NCBI GenBank assembly: GCA_026119935.1
Contig: JALRMH010000028.1
Location: 310,001 to 374,000, forward strand
Reading direction: 5' to 3'
DNA: 64,000 nt
Origin: Endothia cerciana
Taxonomy: Eukaryota; Ascomycota; Sordariomycetes; Diaporthales; Cryphonectriaceae
Below, piece after piece: positions 11,157 through 23,200 of this stretch. The position numbers were made by a program, and so were the translations under genes. The stretch's first letter is position 1. Each line of letters opens with the position of its first letter. The notes under the pieces were generated by a model, which was not told the origin of the DNA, did no database searches, and was given only the letters and a program-made list of their open reading frames with translations.

Positions 11157-13065
11157 GGCGAATCCTGCTCTCTCCCTCTCCAGACGTATGTATGTATTGG
11201 CCGTCGGGCGGGTGGCAAGCAGTCGGGAGAAAAGAGGCAGGATGCTGGATAGAGGAGGTGTGAGATGGAGAGGGTCCAAGTAGACTGTCCGTGAGCTGTA
11301 AGCTGAACCGAAGCGGAAGAAAAAGTTGAGGGTTGACCAGGAAGAAGGGTCTAACGTGGAGCGTAAACCCCCAGCAGCAGGCAAACCAAGGAAGCGCGCG
11401 AAACGCAGTGAATCCCGCTTCCTCTGGGCAGCGTGGGCTAGTACCCGTAGTACCGCGGTGGCACGGGGAGTACCTTCTAAATTACTCAGGCTCCAAGCGT
11501 GTTGCCACGGGGGGCCAGCGACGAGCCCTCCTCGGTGCGGTGCTTGTCTCCTTGGCGAGGGTCACGCGGGGTCCAAGTGGAAGAACACGACGACAGGATA
11601 AAAGAAAAGGAAGAAAAGTAGAGGCACTTCTCGGCCGATTCAGCTTCCCCGATGGTCGAGAGAGAGCGCGCGAGAGAGAGAGAGAGAGAGGCCGTTCGTT
11701 GTAAGGGCTGACTGACCTGGCCCTTAAATATAAAGGCTGCCTTGCAACATTGGCGCTTCTCTCCTCTGCAATGCGACCGAAGAATGCAGACTGGGCAGCA
11801 CTGCAGGTCCTGAAATGGCAGCGGAATGTGACCTGGAAGTAATACAATCAGGTAAAAAATAAACGACCGTGTTAATTTCTGTTTTCTGGTTTTTTGTCTT
11901 CTCAGGAAGTGGGGAACGCTATCTAAGACCTACACCTTCAGGACCTTCCCAGCGGTCGGGGTTTGCAGGGGCCCTCAGGTCCACACCTGGTGTGGGTTAC
12001 GAGAGGGGACCTCAACCGAACCCTAAGGGGAGGGGGCCTCCAGCGGGTGAGGGGCCGCTGTAAGCCAGCAGCCAACCAGGGTGCGGCCTATGCGCTGGCT
12101 CGCTCCCATACCCCCAGGTTCGGTGTTTGGGTGGCAGTGTGGCTCGAATAGAACCCCTACCGGTACGTGCGTGCTGCAGCTTGCAGGCTGCAGGCTGACC
12201 GTGCTTTGCATCTGTCTGATCTCACGGCCTTCCTCATGGACCCGCCCTCTTTATGGTCCCTGCTGGGCTCTGGCTACTGCTGCCAATAGGGTCCTGAGCC
12301 GACCTGCTCTGAGCACACACGACAGCTCAAGATCACTTTTCCTGAACGTCCGGCACGTCAGCGTGACCGGCTGGAGATCTCGAACCGGCTAGAATGAGCT
12401 GGGAACACCCTGGGCGGGGACGGGGGACGACATCTCTGTGTCCCCGAGGCGCCTGAGGTCTGCGCATGCACCGTCCCTCAGCCACCACGCCCGACGTGCC
12501 CCGGCCGCTGTTGTGCAATCGCACAACTCCTGTGTGGCTCCTAGGACGTCCAATGGGGATGTCAGGGCACATAGCACCCCAGCAGGACCTCCCTCCCCAG
12601 AGGAAAGGGGGCTGAGATCTCCAAGCCGGCGGCGTGCATGGTACGAGCTTGCTTGTGCGCAGGTCGAGATGCGGTGCTGGTAGGTAGGCCACCTGAAACT
12701 TGCAACCTGCCCGTCTCCCAGCGGACATAGCATGTATATGTAGCAAAGACACAACTTGCTGACGGTCAGTGCACCTTTACTGCCGACGTTTTCGTCTATA
12801 ACTGCCAGTCGGCTCCGTGGGTGGGAGATACTGCTTAAGCGAGCTGTTCTATTTACCTAGCCCGGCATCGAAATACTGTATCCCATACCATGGGACGGGA
12901 TGGGCGAGTGTCTCGCACATATCCACTCCACGCCATGGCTTCATCCCCCCCCCCCCCGGGTCCTTTCTGGTTGCAATAAGGCGTGGACTATGCAGTGGTA
13001 TCTGTGGTAGGCTTGGCAACAGTATCCATCATTTTTCTGAGAGGTAGCAGGAGCAGGGTCACCCC
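11157..13065. other. Intergenic region, CCCH promoter and NLR pseudogene 3' flank
   Basis: No supported gene. The part next to 11157 is the CCCH gene's promoter and leader. It contains a GA-rich microsatellite at about 11657-11690. A 13-C tract lies at 12945-12957. The remainder (11.9-12.9 kb) shows no ORF with family features on either strand. Confidence 0.45.
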
Positions 13066-16000
13066 CTATTGCTTTGGTGACAGGCCCGGTCTTGAGGAGA
13101 TCCTAGGGACGGTAATCCAGGAGAGGGAGGAACCGCGGCTTCTCACAGATATTGAGCCTCTGTGGCCTATACCTACACATACGCGCCGGGGGTTGAAGCT
13201 TCCACCAGTGTCCGTGACCTCCAGCCCACGCCTGATGCCAGCCAGCCCCGACTGCTCAGCAAAGATGATCTCTCCAGAACGACCGATGCCGAAGAGAAGT
13301 CGCTTATAGCCTACGGCGACCCAGTCGGTGGGCATGAAGAAGTGGCGCACCAGAGACGGTCCCGGCGGCGCGCCATTCTCCAGTGCATATAGGTCGACGG
13401 AGGCAACCCAGTGGTCCATTGTATACACAATCATCCCGGTTCTGAAGGCGCCGACGACCAGTTCGATCTGCTCAGCCAGATCCCGGTCGAGTTGGTGGAC
13501 GGGGGTTGGCTTGCTAGGTACCTTGTCAGATCTGGGACGGCTGAAAAGGTGTCGTGGCCGTTCGGTTTAGCTGGTCCATGCGTTTGAGGTGCCATAGAGA
13601 CCGTGGCGATGAAAGGCGTGTGATAGAGCGAAATGAGACGATCGAAGCTGGCCCCAGTTGCCACAGAGACCGTGCTCAAAGGTTGTAAGTCCACCCAGGA
13701 ATACAGGTTGAACTGGGACTTCGAAACTCGAAGAATGCACTCCGCCTGGCTCGGGTGACTCAGCCACCGACTGTCCTGGTCGGCCTCTAGCTGGGATATC
13801 AAAGTGGTTCCCTCATCGGGCATTGCCCTTAATATATCAAACTTTTCGGTGGACAAGAGAAGCCTCGAATGTTGTTCCGACAGGACAATCCCCCTGAGAG
13901 AGTCTTGGGCATGCTCGGCTGCTTTGATATCCACGAATGGGCTACTGGCTTCCCATAGGATCTGTTGTCTTGACACGTTACGCCGCAGCACCTTTCGTGA
14001 GGTGACCAAACTTGACCGGTCGCCCCAAGTCAATATGGATGCTGCCTCGTCAAAACGAAGCATGCCTATTGGACGGGGCTGCTCTGTATGAACACTTGTT
14101 AGGACAGTGGTTCGCCGTTCGCCGAAGTATCGCAAGCATAGATGCAGCCCTCGTCGGTAGCATAGAAAACTGCACCTGGCACTTTGCGACATGTGATCGC
14201 CGTGATCGTGATGTCCTTCGTCACGTAGTGTTCCAGCTCCTGAGGTGCTGTCGAAACCGAGACGGTACCGCTGTTGTTCGTCATCCTTGGAATCGGTTCG
14301 CAGGAGAACAGTGGGCTTCCAGACCTGGCATTGCTGCCCACGGATCTCGATGAGTCGGAGGTTGTCGGCAGTGAAAGCTAAGGCTTTGGGGACGATGTGC
14401 TCATCTAGTCTGATTCGAGAAGGTGGCCGCAAGGTCTCAAAGTCAAATAGAGTGAGATTGCCATGGGGATCAATGCCAGCAAGTGTCAGACCATCTGGGG
14501 TTTAACGTTGGCACCCTCGACTGCTGCGATTGCATCGCCACTGGCAGTGTCATAGATGATGAGATCTCCGTCAGTATATGCTGCTGCCAGCAGATTCATG
14601 CCATTTTCAACATGGCTGATTGTGATGGACCCAACAGTCGTTGTACCTCTGGCGAGTTTGTGGGAGCCATGGGCGGCAATTGATCCTGTCTCCTTCTCAT
14701 ACACATTGTGGATGCGGTCTTCAAGATAGTCCCAAAGAACGGTGTTTTCACCTCGATATATGACGGCCAAAAGGCCTGTAGCTTATCCAGGAGCTATCGT
14801 CGTTGGCGAACGGGATAGCATGGTTTCTTCGAGATCCGCTGCCCAACCGGCCGGCTCCTCATGGAGAGGTCTGGCCAGGCAGGTCGAATTCGATCAATTG
14901 ATTCAGCCTTACCGCCACTCGAAGAACTGCATCTTCTTCCGGGAACCGCATGGCCAGACAGAGCGAGGATATTCCGAGGCTGATGAGTTCCTGACCTTCT
15001 GCCATTGTCCATATTTTAACGGACTTGGCTCCGGCCGAGGCCAAGTATTGACCGCTGTCCGCAAGGGCCAGGCGCCATACCGGCTCTCCACGTAGCAGGT
15101 GGTACATCTCATCGAATGTAGGGTCGCCATACACCTTCAGGTCTCCATGAGCATTCATCATGCCCATGGTAGAAAGTCCAGGAGCCACTGCGATGGCGTT
15201 CGGCCGCATCCCCTGCGGATATGATATAGTGTTAGGTAATCATCCCAGCCTCGAGTAGACAAGCCCGAAACGTTGGGTCCTCGGTACGGGCTAGAAAAGT
15301 GCTGGCGGATAGCTGAGTCTGGTGGACAAAAGGGCGGTATGAGATGATGAATGGACTGGAGAGAGGCTCGAAGCTGGCCGGAGAATTTAGTCACTATGTG
15401 GACCAGGTCATAACCCCATCTCTCCAGTATTTGTAGGCTTTTCTTGCTCTTTGTGAGTCCTAGTGACGGCGAATGCTTTGCCCGGCGGCTCAGCAGCGAG
15501 CTAATGATCTTCCCAGCCTGGAAGACTGTTCGGAGATTGCCTCGAGCAGTAATGAATTCGATCCATCGTAGGACACTGCTGATGCTTAGAAATTTGATAA
15601 GAGCTCGAAAATTGCCTCGTCAGTCGAAGACACCATATCCACGTGCTGGAAGACATATTTGGATGCGTAATCGGTGAAGGGGTGCTCATGGAACGCGACT
15701 GCTGGTGAGCTTGAGTCCCGTCGGTGTAGAATCCTGATCTCCGCGTCAGGCTCGAGCCTACCTAGCATAATTGTACTCCTACCGCTCTTGATAAGAAATT
15801 CGAGGCATACTTTGGCCAGGCGGCGATGCCCCTCTGCCTTTGACACTATGAAATCCGAGGCAATACGTCCCTTTGTTAGGAAGTCCCTAAGTGTCGAGCG
15901 AAAGAGTCGGACTTTATTATGAGTGTCCACGTAGATGATGTTGCCACAGCATTTGGAGATGGTCCGCTCGACATCATCGGTCGTTGAGACCCAACTCAAT

Positions 16001-18064
16001 CGGCTCCCGAAGCCCAGAAGCTGATATTGGCCGAAAGGCATAAGTCATCCATGTAAGGAAAGCCTTTGCGATGTCTCTGCCGAATCGTGCGTTCGCCATA
16101 TCATGAAGTATCTTGGGGTACAGGGCGTCCATATCAGATGGAACGCTCTCCAATACCTCCTCGATCTCCCTCTGACTGGTGACTCCGCGTAGTTCTGAGC
16201 ATATCAACGATTCCCAGAGGAAACAGCCTCCAGAATTGTTAATGATCCTAGATGCCATATCTGTCGGAGTCGGCCACTTTCTGAGGATGGGCAAGGTAGG
16301 AGACTGAGATTTGACTTGAGCAAAAGAGCTATGTCATTCATACTGTCCTTGTCCGGTATCGTCTGGCTGATGATTTCCGCCCCAGCGTTCGTCTTGCTGA
16401 TATGGGCTCCTCGGGATCTCGTGATGTAATGAGAATAGATAACGGCCATTGCTCTTACATGCGTGCCAGAAAGTTCATAACTTCCATATCATTCTTACAT
16501 TCATCCATATAATCGATTACCCAGGACTGTGGACGGTTTAGCCTGACCTTGAGTATGGCGGAGAGATATATTTTTCTCCAGATCCCATTGGAATCGACGA
16601 CATCGATCGGCGCTTCTCTTCCCTCTGGTAAGAGTTCCCTAAGTCTTGAAAGTATTTGGGGATGCAGCATCGTCATCTGACAGGCCATTGATCGAAGAAA
16701 CGCGCTGGAGCTGGACTTGGTATTGTCGGATCCTGAAAAAAGTAAAAGCAACGATTGTTCCCTCCATCCCATAGATCGTTGACTTCATGGCCGGCCAAGA
16801 CTCTTTTACCTTGCCCCGGACGACCGCGTAGCCACAATAGAGACGATGCCAAAGTCTGCTTCCAGGACCGGTACCATTCTTTCTTGCTGAGCCATTCACA
16901 GGGTTCAGGAAGTCGAACGGAATCCTGCGTCGTAATGTCGTCCTCAGGTGCACTCGTGATGCTGAGAAACTTGTCCAAAGATGCCTGGTCCTGGTCTGCC
17001 ACGTGCCGCTTGTGTATCAGCGCCGTGTCTCGGTGCGACGAGACGATCACGGCCAATGCGTTTCGAACAGTTACGAAGGCCGGATCATTTGGCGAGGTCA
17101 ACTTGGCGGCGGTGCTACGATGACCTGCGTCGAGTAAAGTTCTTCGCTTGTTTGGAAGGTTCATGACGGCGTTTGTCTTCTCAACGATCATGACTTTGAT
17201 CCATCCCACATTCATTGGTCTTGCCTCGCAGTATGACAGAGGCTGAACCTTGCCCGCTACTCGAGGGAATTTCTCATTGACTGATTGTACCATCGGCGAC
17301 TGCGGCAGTAAGTCGTGAATGAACGGGCGGGCCTTCATAAATGTCATCAGGCGGGCGAGCGTCTGCGCAAGGGCGCGGGCGCCCTGATGAGGTGTTCCTA
17401 GAAACACGATATATGACACGCGATCAACGACCGGTTGCAACTCGGGCTCCTGCTGCCCAATAATATAAGCCTTGTTTACGACAAATTCACCCATACTGTG
17501 CGCGATGAATACTAAGGGCGGCTGAATCGCAAGGTGGGAGTTCAGGTCAACGATCGAAAGGTATGAGATACGGAGTGTACTTGATATAGTGGACACATGT
17601 GCCATGGACGAAATTCACTGATATTCCTCGGTTCATCAGAGTGGAGTCGTTTACTGCGCCAAGCAAGGATCTTCGAAGTCATGAACGTTTAGGATCGAGG
17701 GAGAGCCGACGGCAGGCGAGTACTCGAAGGTATGTATTCTGACATCGTGAAAAGCATCGTCCACCGGAAGCCATACCCCCTGCCAGAAATGTGATGGTTG
17801 GTTGTCTTTGCTCCAAGTGCTGTGAACCCCCCCCTTAAGTCCACGCACAAATATGATGTCAGCCACCACGGCGTGATCTGGTCCAAGGTTGTGGAGTGTT
17901 GTGAGTCCTAAGGGACATGCGGGAACGTTGTGCCCCGAGCGAGATGGTATTCTTCGATCGGGAATAATCCAACACGTCTCCGGTAGCGTGTTCAATCTAC
18001 GCGACGGACGGACGTGGTAGGTTCTACAGGTTGGTAGGTGCAAAGCGGCTAATGTGAGAGCCAA
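13066..18064 (-). pseudogene. Decayed NACHT-WD40 STAND (NLR-like) gene
   Basis: The minus strand carries, in order, a lipase/alpha-beta-hydrolase-like N-terminus (VVADIIFVRGLKGG; FIAHSMGEFVVNKAYI with the nucleophile-elbow Ser; YIVFLGTPHQGA), a linker (PEDDITTQDSVRLPEPCEWL), a NACHT-type NTPase (LLWLRGRPGQGKRVLAGHEV; VIDYMDECKN as a degenerate Walker B) and a WD40-like C-terminus (DLKVYGDPTFDE, GAKSVKIWTMAEG, DGDLIIYDTASGD, HWVASVDLYALENG). Such fungal NLR-like receptors act in heterokaryon incompatibility and innate immunity. The gene is broken. Frame changes fall near 17675, 16732, 16407, 16278, 15980, 15591, 15211, 14860, 14498, 14270, 14105 and 13470. There are in-frame TAA codons at 16455-16457 and 14783-14785. 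The Walker A Ser/Thr is replaced by Arg. An intron at 17522-17618 appears intact. Several frameshifts look like single-base losses in short homopolymers, so assembly error cannot be excluded. Confidence 0.8.
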
Positions 18065-19001
18065 ATGGCGTGGGAATGCAGAGAATGGCGAGCGTTGGAA
18101 ATGTTCCCGGACGGATTACCCCGATCGCTAGGTGTGTCCGAAACAAAACACGAGTGTACTACGGCCACGACAGAACCGACATCAAGGTCCACCAAGCTCC
18201 AAGGTTCGGACTTCGCTAGAGAGTGGCAGCGTCTACTAGACGACTACTCCCAATGCGAACTTACGTTCCGGAGAGATAAGCTCATCGCGCTGGAGAGTAT
18301 AGCGAGACGTATAATGACGTCTAGGCCAGGCGATACCTACCTAGCGGGACTATGGAAGAGCACCGCGTTGTACGACCTACCTTGGCATCGGGACGAATAT
18401 GACCGCGAGCAGTTTCCCATCGCCAAGACGTGTGACCGTGCTCCCAGCTGGTCTTGGGCATCTTGTTGATGGACATATAGAATTTCCACTAGCCCACGAT
18501 TTCTTCCCGGAAGTCCACGAGTGCTGCGCTGATGTGAAGGGCTTGTCCGGCCATAGTATGGCTATGAGCAACGAAGTCCTAACCACGGGCACAATTCAAC
18601 TGCAAGGCATCTGCCTCCCACTAAGCCTTCAGTGGTCGGGAGACAACGACATAATCGGCTTTTCCGTACCGGGATTTCAATTCTCTACCACAAATGGTCC
18701 CGTAAAGTCGACAATTTACTTCGAGTGCGCTACGGAGGTTTCCTACGCCCTATCCTCTTCAAGAAAGCTGCTGTTTATGCCGCTCTTCGCCATGTCTAGG
18801 TCTATATACGGCATCGTTCTGCAGAAAGTATATGGACTTAGTGAACATCGGCGGATCGGTGCAGTCGATATCACGCTAATGGCCACCAAAGACATCGCCC
18901 CGGAGGAAAGACACGACAGAAATATATTCGAAAGAAAACAACAGCCGCGAGCAGCAGCCCATTGGGACTGCCTTGGAGAAATTGGCCGAGATATGGAGTA
19001 A
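18065..19001 (+). pseudogene. Truncated HET-domain protein fragment
   Basis: The plus-strand translation matches the second half of a heterokaryon-incompatibility (HET) protein: MAWECREWRALEMFPDGLP (the WEC motif near the end of the HET domain), then QRLLDDYSQCELTFRRDKL, YLAGLWKSTALYDLPWH and DRAPSWSWAS, which is the conserved APSWSWAS block. Directly after SWSWAS the frame is lost by what looks like one extra T around 18465. It resumes as DGHIEFPLAHDFFPEV and runs to a stop at 19001. The N-terminal half of the HET domain (the LSHCWG / DAI / LWIDSLCIIQD region) is missing; the position where it should be is occupied by the 5' end of the opposite-strand NACHT gene. HET domains trigger incompatibility cell death. 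This copy looks inactive through both truncation and frameshift. Confidence 0.75.
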
Positions 19002-20210
19002 GGCCGCTGTAATGTTCATATTCTACCTTAAAAAGCGGAAACCTCCTTTTCGCCAAGTCGATATTTCCTAAGTTCAGTCGAGAGTGTGGGGCTTTGAATG
19101 ATGTGCTACATCAGTACACACTGCTGAATAACCCTGAGGATGTCGATGTTGGAAGTATCGTGACATCGCAAGAGGCCCTCTTCGTGCAGGCCCTCCGTGG
19201 ACCATTGGAACCCTCTCAGGAGACCACAAGCGAACGTCTCATTATGGAAGAGGAACAGACGCTTGGTAATCTGACATTGTCATTGCGCTTAGTCAAGATA
19301 TAGTTCAATTGTGTCTCGATCAGAGAATGAGCAACTCGAGGTCCTTTGCCAGCCATTTCAGTCCCTGGATGCATCATGAAACTAAAGGCTTAGCCACTGC
19401 AACCCGGCCTGGTGTTGGCCACATTTCCATGTGACCTTGGCCTGGCTTAAGGTTTGATACATAAAGCAGACCAAATTTGACGGATCAGAGACCGGGCCGG
19501 TCGGGACTCGGCTTCGAGGAAACTTCAGGTCATACCCAGGTAGTTATTCCATCCTATCACTTCTTCTCCGAATACGGTGTTTCAGGGTCTTAAAAGGCCA
19601 CAAGAAACGGTCTATGACACCTGTGGAGCTTGGCGCCGATCTACGAGGCTCACTGCTGATTTGCTGCTCTAGGCGCTGACCATTTTGCCAGCCATGGTCC
19701 ACATCCTGACGATCGGTCTTTTTATCAATGTATGACAATAGACAATAGCTACTATTGCTAAGTGTCCTGAAACTACCGAGCGCTTCTGGTGCACCTCACA
19801 GTTCGATACATGGATCCCCTCCGATGGGTAACATGTTGGTTCACGATCATCTATGATTGTACCAAAATAGATGCGTTCAGTCGTACGTTGTCGATATTGT
19901 GATGGAACCAGCATGATGGAACCAACACTTTTCTAACGTTATGCTAGGTTCAATACGAGTTGGCACAGCCAACATGCAGACTTTTGTCGTTTGCAACGCC
20001 TCCTCGGCTCCGCTCGCGTCGAGTTATCACATCTCGATAGTTATGGGCTGCTATCATCGGAAGGATATAAGGAGGGGCTTTTCTTCAAATTTTTCCATCA
20101 AACATCAAGCTTTTGTGTCTTCAAACAACAGTCATCGTCACCAGAGTTCAAACTTTCCGGGCAATCCAATCTTTACAATTTATCTTAGACCTGAGACAAG
20201 CGACTTCATC

Positions 20211-20513
20211 ATGTGCAAAGGTACCGCCGGGTACAATTGCAATCGAGAGCTATCCAGCCAAGTAACCTGACGCTGCAAACCCTATGGGTAGATATATGTA
20301 TCTTAACATACCTCTTCATCTTCCATACTAATTATGATGCCCAGTTGCAACAAGGTCAAGTGGAAAAATACCATCAGCCACAACGCAGGGCGTTGCATTG
20401 TGTCAAATGGTCAAGATTACCGCATCGGTGGTGGGACAGCACCGCACAACATCTTCTACAAACGATATAACGGAACATATGAGAACGATCTCCTTCAGAA
20501 ACTCCGCTAAGCA
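20211..20513 (+). CDS. Possible small spliced gene, no known family
   Basis: Weak candidate. A TATA-like GGATATAAGG lies near 20062, followed by a C/A/T-rich leader and an ATG at 20211 (MCKGTAGYNCNRELSSQ). A GT donor, a consensus-like branch point ACTAAT at about 20327-20332 and an acceptor CCCAG ending at about 20343 follow. One frame past the acceptor is well formed (CNKVKWKNTISHN, QDYRIGGGTAPHNIFYKRYN) and stops at 20511-20513. The same frame is open from an ATG at 20334 (59 residues). Which donor pairs with the acceptor is unclear: GTACAA after GCCGG keeps the downstream frame. The product is unrecognised and has no clear signal peptide. It may be a remnant or chance. Confidence 0.25.
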
Positions 20514-23140
20514 TTACTGGCTGACCCAACACTTATCTATCACAACAGAGACAAGCTTACTTTTGTCTGTCCTCCATATACACAAGAGTTGGCTGTTCTA
20601 TTCATGATGGATCACTGGTGACAAGCAGCGATGTTCGCATGTGGAGGTGATGCAAAGACCATTTATGCCGTCTTTTTATTGTTGTCTTTTCAATGTTGTC
20701 TTTTTATTATCGTCTTTTTTCTTTCTTACGGTTAACATTGCAGTCTGGTTTTACGGGATGTATATTAGTCGATTTGAAGAAGATATATGCTACTCTTGGT
20801 GTATCAGCGCTAGCACACTCGCTTCGTTCGTTGAATGTCAATTTATGTTAGTTAATCGTATAACGTCTGTGTCTTCCGCCAGAATACCTACTTTCGCGAT
20901 ATGCATGGACAAATACCGGCCTCTTGGCCCTGTATGTTCTTATGTTAGGAAGTGTCGTCTCAGTAGGGGGTAGAAAAGAGTGAGGAGTACATCTCTTTAG
21001 GCCGGTGGAACAAGGTTCAATTCCATGATTTAGCCTATGGCACTAATCAAGCAAAGGTGAATGTCGATACTTATCAGAGTCGTTCAGACCTCAGGGGGCT
21101 AGCTGCCGGCGCCGAAGAGCCTACGGGGGCTATAGGGGGTTACTGCTGGAGGCTCCGGGCCTGAGGCCGTAGGGTCTGATGCCCCAGGCCGTAATAACTA
21201 GGATTCCGGGGATATATAGCGTCAGAGGGCCCGTCGGAAAGGTGAGCTTTCTTCTTTTCCCTTAGTTGGCCAGACCAGGTGAGCTTGTTGCGCAGATACC
21301 GCGTAACTAATGGCACCAAGAGAAATTGGTGAAATATCCAGCCACTCATGCAGCCTCCGAGGAAAGGGGACTAGTTAGCCAAAACAAGTAACAACACCAG
21401 AGAGTGGGACATAACCTCATACCTAGGTGATGGCAAGCCAGAGGTAAAAGGACCTCCAAAACACTTGTCGAGGTTGGAAATTAGGCCACTCAAAAAAAGG
21501 GACATCCATCTTGTGGATTGTCAACATTCGCACAGGATAAATGAGCAAACATAGAACTCACAGTCATGGCACAAAAAGAAGAATGGTTCTTCAAGATTAC
21601 ATACAAGAAATATGCCCTGCCGCATCTGATAGGGCACATAAAATTACTCCCAGGTAGCTAGGCCGCCATGCCTTGTTCATAGAGTTCCTGATAATGCCAG
21701 GCCAACTGAGTTCCAGGGTTACAGAATCATGCAAGGCAGACTATATCATATTCGGATGGAGTATTCCGTATTCTTAGTATGGATCCGCGATAGGCTTCAA
21801 GAACGAGCAAGAGGCACCGAGACGAGCATAGGTATTCCGTCTGACCTGACCGACAACGTGCCATTCTCGCCGACATCTTTGCCGCATCTCCTGACCTGGT
21901 CAACTGCTCAGCTGTTACAGGCTCATCGGGAGCGACATGTTCAACTGATTTGGATTATGCCTCTCGGACAATGTCACAGATGGCATAATCCAACGTCTTG
22001 TTCCTTTCGGTGATGCTGATGATTCGTCGTGCAGATAAGGCAGATTCCAAGTACTGAGGTGTTTTCCGAGCTCTTGATACGGTATGGGGGGCCATGGCAG
22101 ACGGATTTCGAGCCGTCTTTTGTCCAATTAGACTGGGGACTTCTGTTTAGGCATCATTCAAGCCCCCGAGCTATCTCCAAGTTGAGCGCTTCTCGAGGAG
22201 TGCGTTTATTCGGATCGGCCGGTCGCTCTAGACTAAGAGTATTATCATTGCTCGGCAAACCTGCCTTGTTCTTGAAGCTGAGACAGAAAGCCCTATCTAT
22301 GCCCACCACTCGGGCATTCCCATTCGAGCATCAATAAAGTGTGACCTTCCAGCCCTGTCGGTTCCCACCGTATCCTAGCTTGGTTCTCCTCCTATATTTT
22401 CACGCGTCTTTGCCTGAGCAGTATCAGCGATTAGGCTTATTCCGTCGGCATAGCCGATTATGAGCCATTTACAGGCGGGACAGACTCTTAGGGAGGTCTA
22501 AGGCAGTGGCGAGATAACTTATTACAATACCTAAGCCTAGGGAAGGCAGAAATAGGAGAGGGTTGTAGGGAACTGTCGCATCTTTGTGCTGACACCACGT
22601 CTCGCATTCATTGCCGCAGGCATAGTAGATTGCTCTACAGCGCCCAAGCTTGAGGCGTGGACGGAACTGTCGCATCCGTCGTAAGCTTTGTAACTCGTAT
22701 TGCCAGCGAGGTATCGAATGGGGGTAGTGGATGGATTGATAAGTTTTGGTAACTTTGGCCGGGGTATTTAAAACGACGCTCTCAGCCGTGTCGTAAGCCT
22801 ACGCTAGGCTTACCATAGATAGCTTAGGAGGAAACAGGAACAGCTCAGGAACCTCGATAAGTATGGAAACCAAGGAAGTCCATATTCGCCTTAGATAACT
22901 GTTTAAGTTAGGTCTTACAGTCGGGGATCCTTGGGAGGGGTTATTCTCCTCGTGTGGATACGAGATTGCTTCATCCATGAAATGCTCATGGATCAAGGCC
23001 AGCAAGGGCCAGGCAGCAAGCCGCAGACCATCGGAAGAGGCTCTGGTAAGACTTGCAGTCGAGATATAGACCGAGGTCTAGGACCGGTGGCCAAACAATG
23101 CTGCATATTACCGGAGATATGGATCTTTTTTAAGTTGTAA

Positions 23141-23200
23141 CCCCCAGGGATTGATTTTCAGACCTCACCACCTGACTGCATCAAACGTTAGAATACCCCT
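23141..23200. repeat. Dispersed repeat, copy A
   Basis: The core at 23168-23198 (starting CCACCTGACTGCATCAAAC) matches 63906-63936 with only a few transition differences. Upstream, the AACCCC..GGGAT segment also corresponds. The element is unknown; it may be the end of a DNA transposon or MITE relic. Confidence 0.55.

Noticed and set aside
20990..21060. GGTTCAATTCC T-loop-like sequence
   Set aside because: The T-stem does not pair and no cloverleaf could be drawn.
21729..23140. Similar LVWIRD peptide stretches near 21770 and 22945, suggestive of a duplicated element
   Set aside because: The similarity is short and weak at the DNA level and does not extend. It is not enough to claim a repeat.
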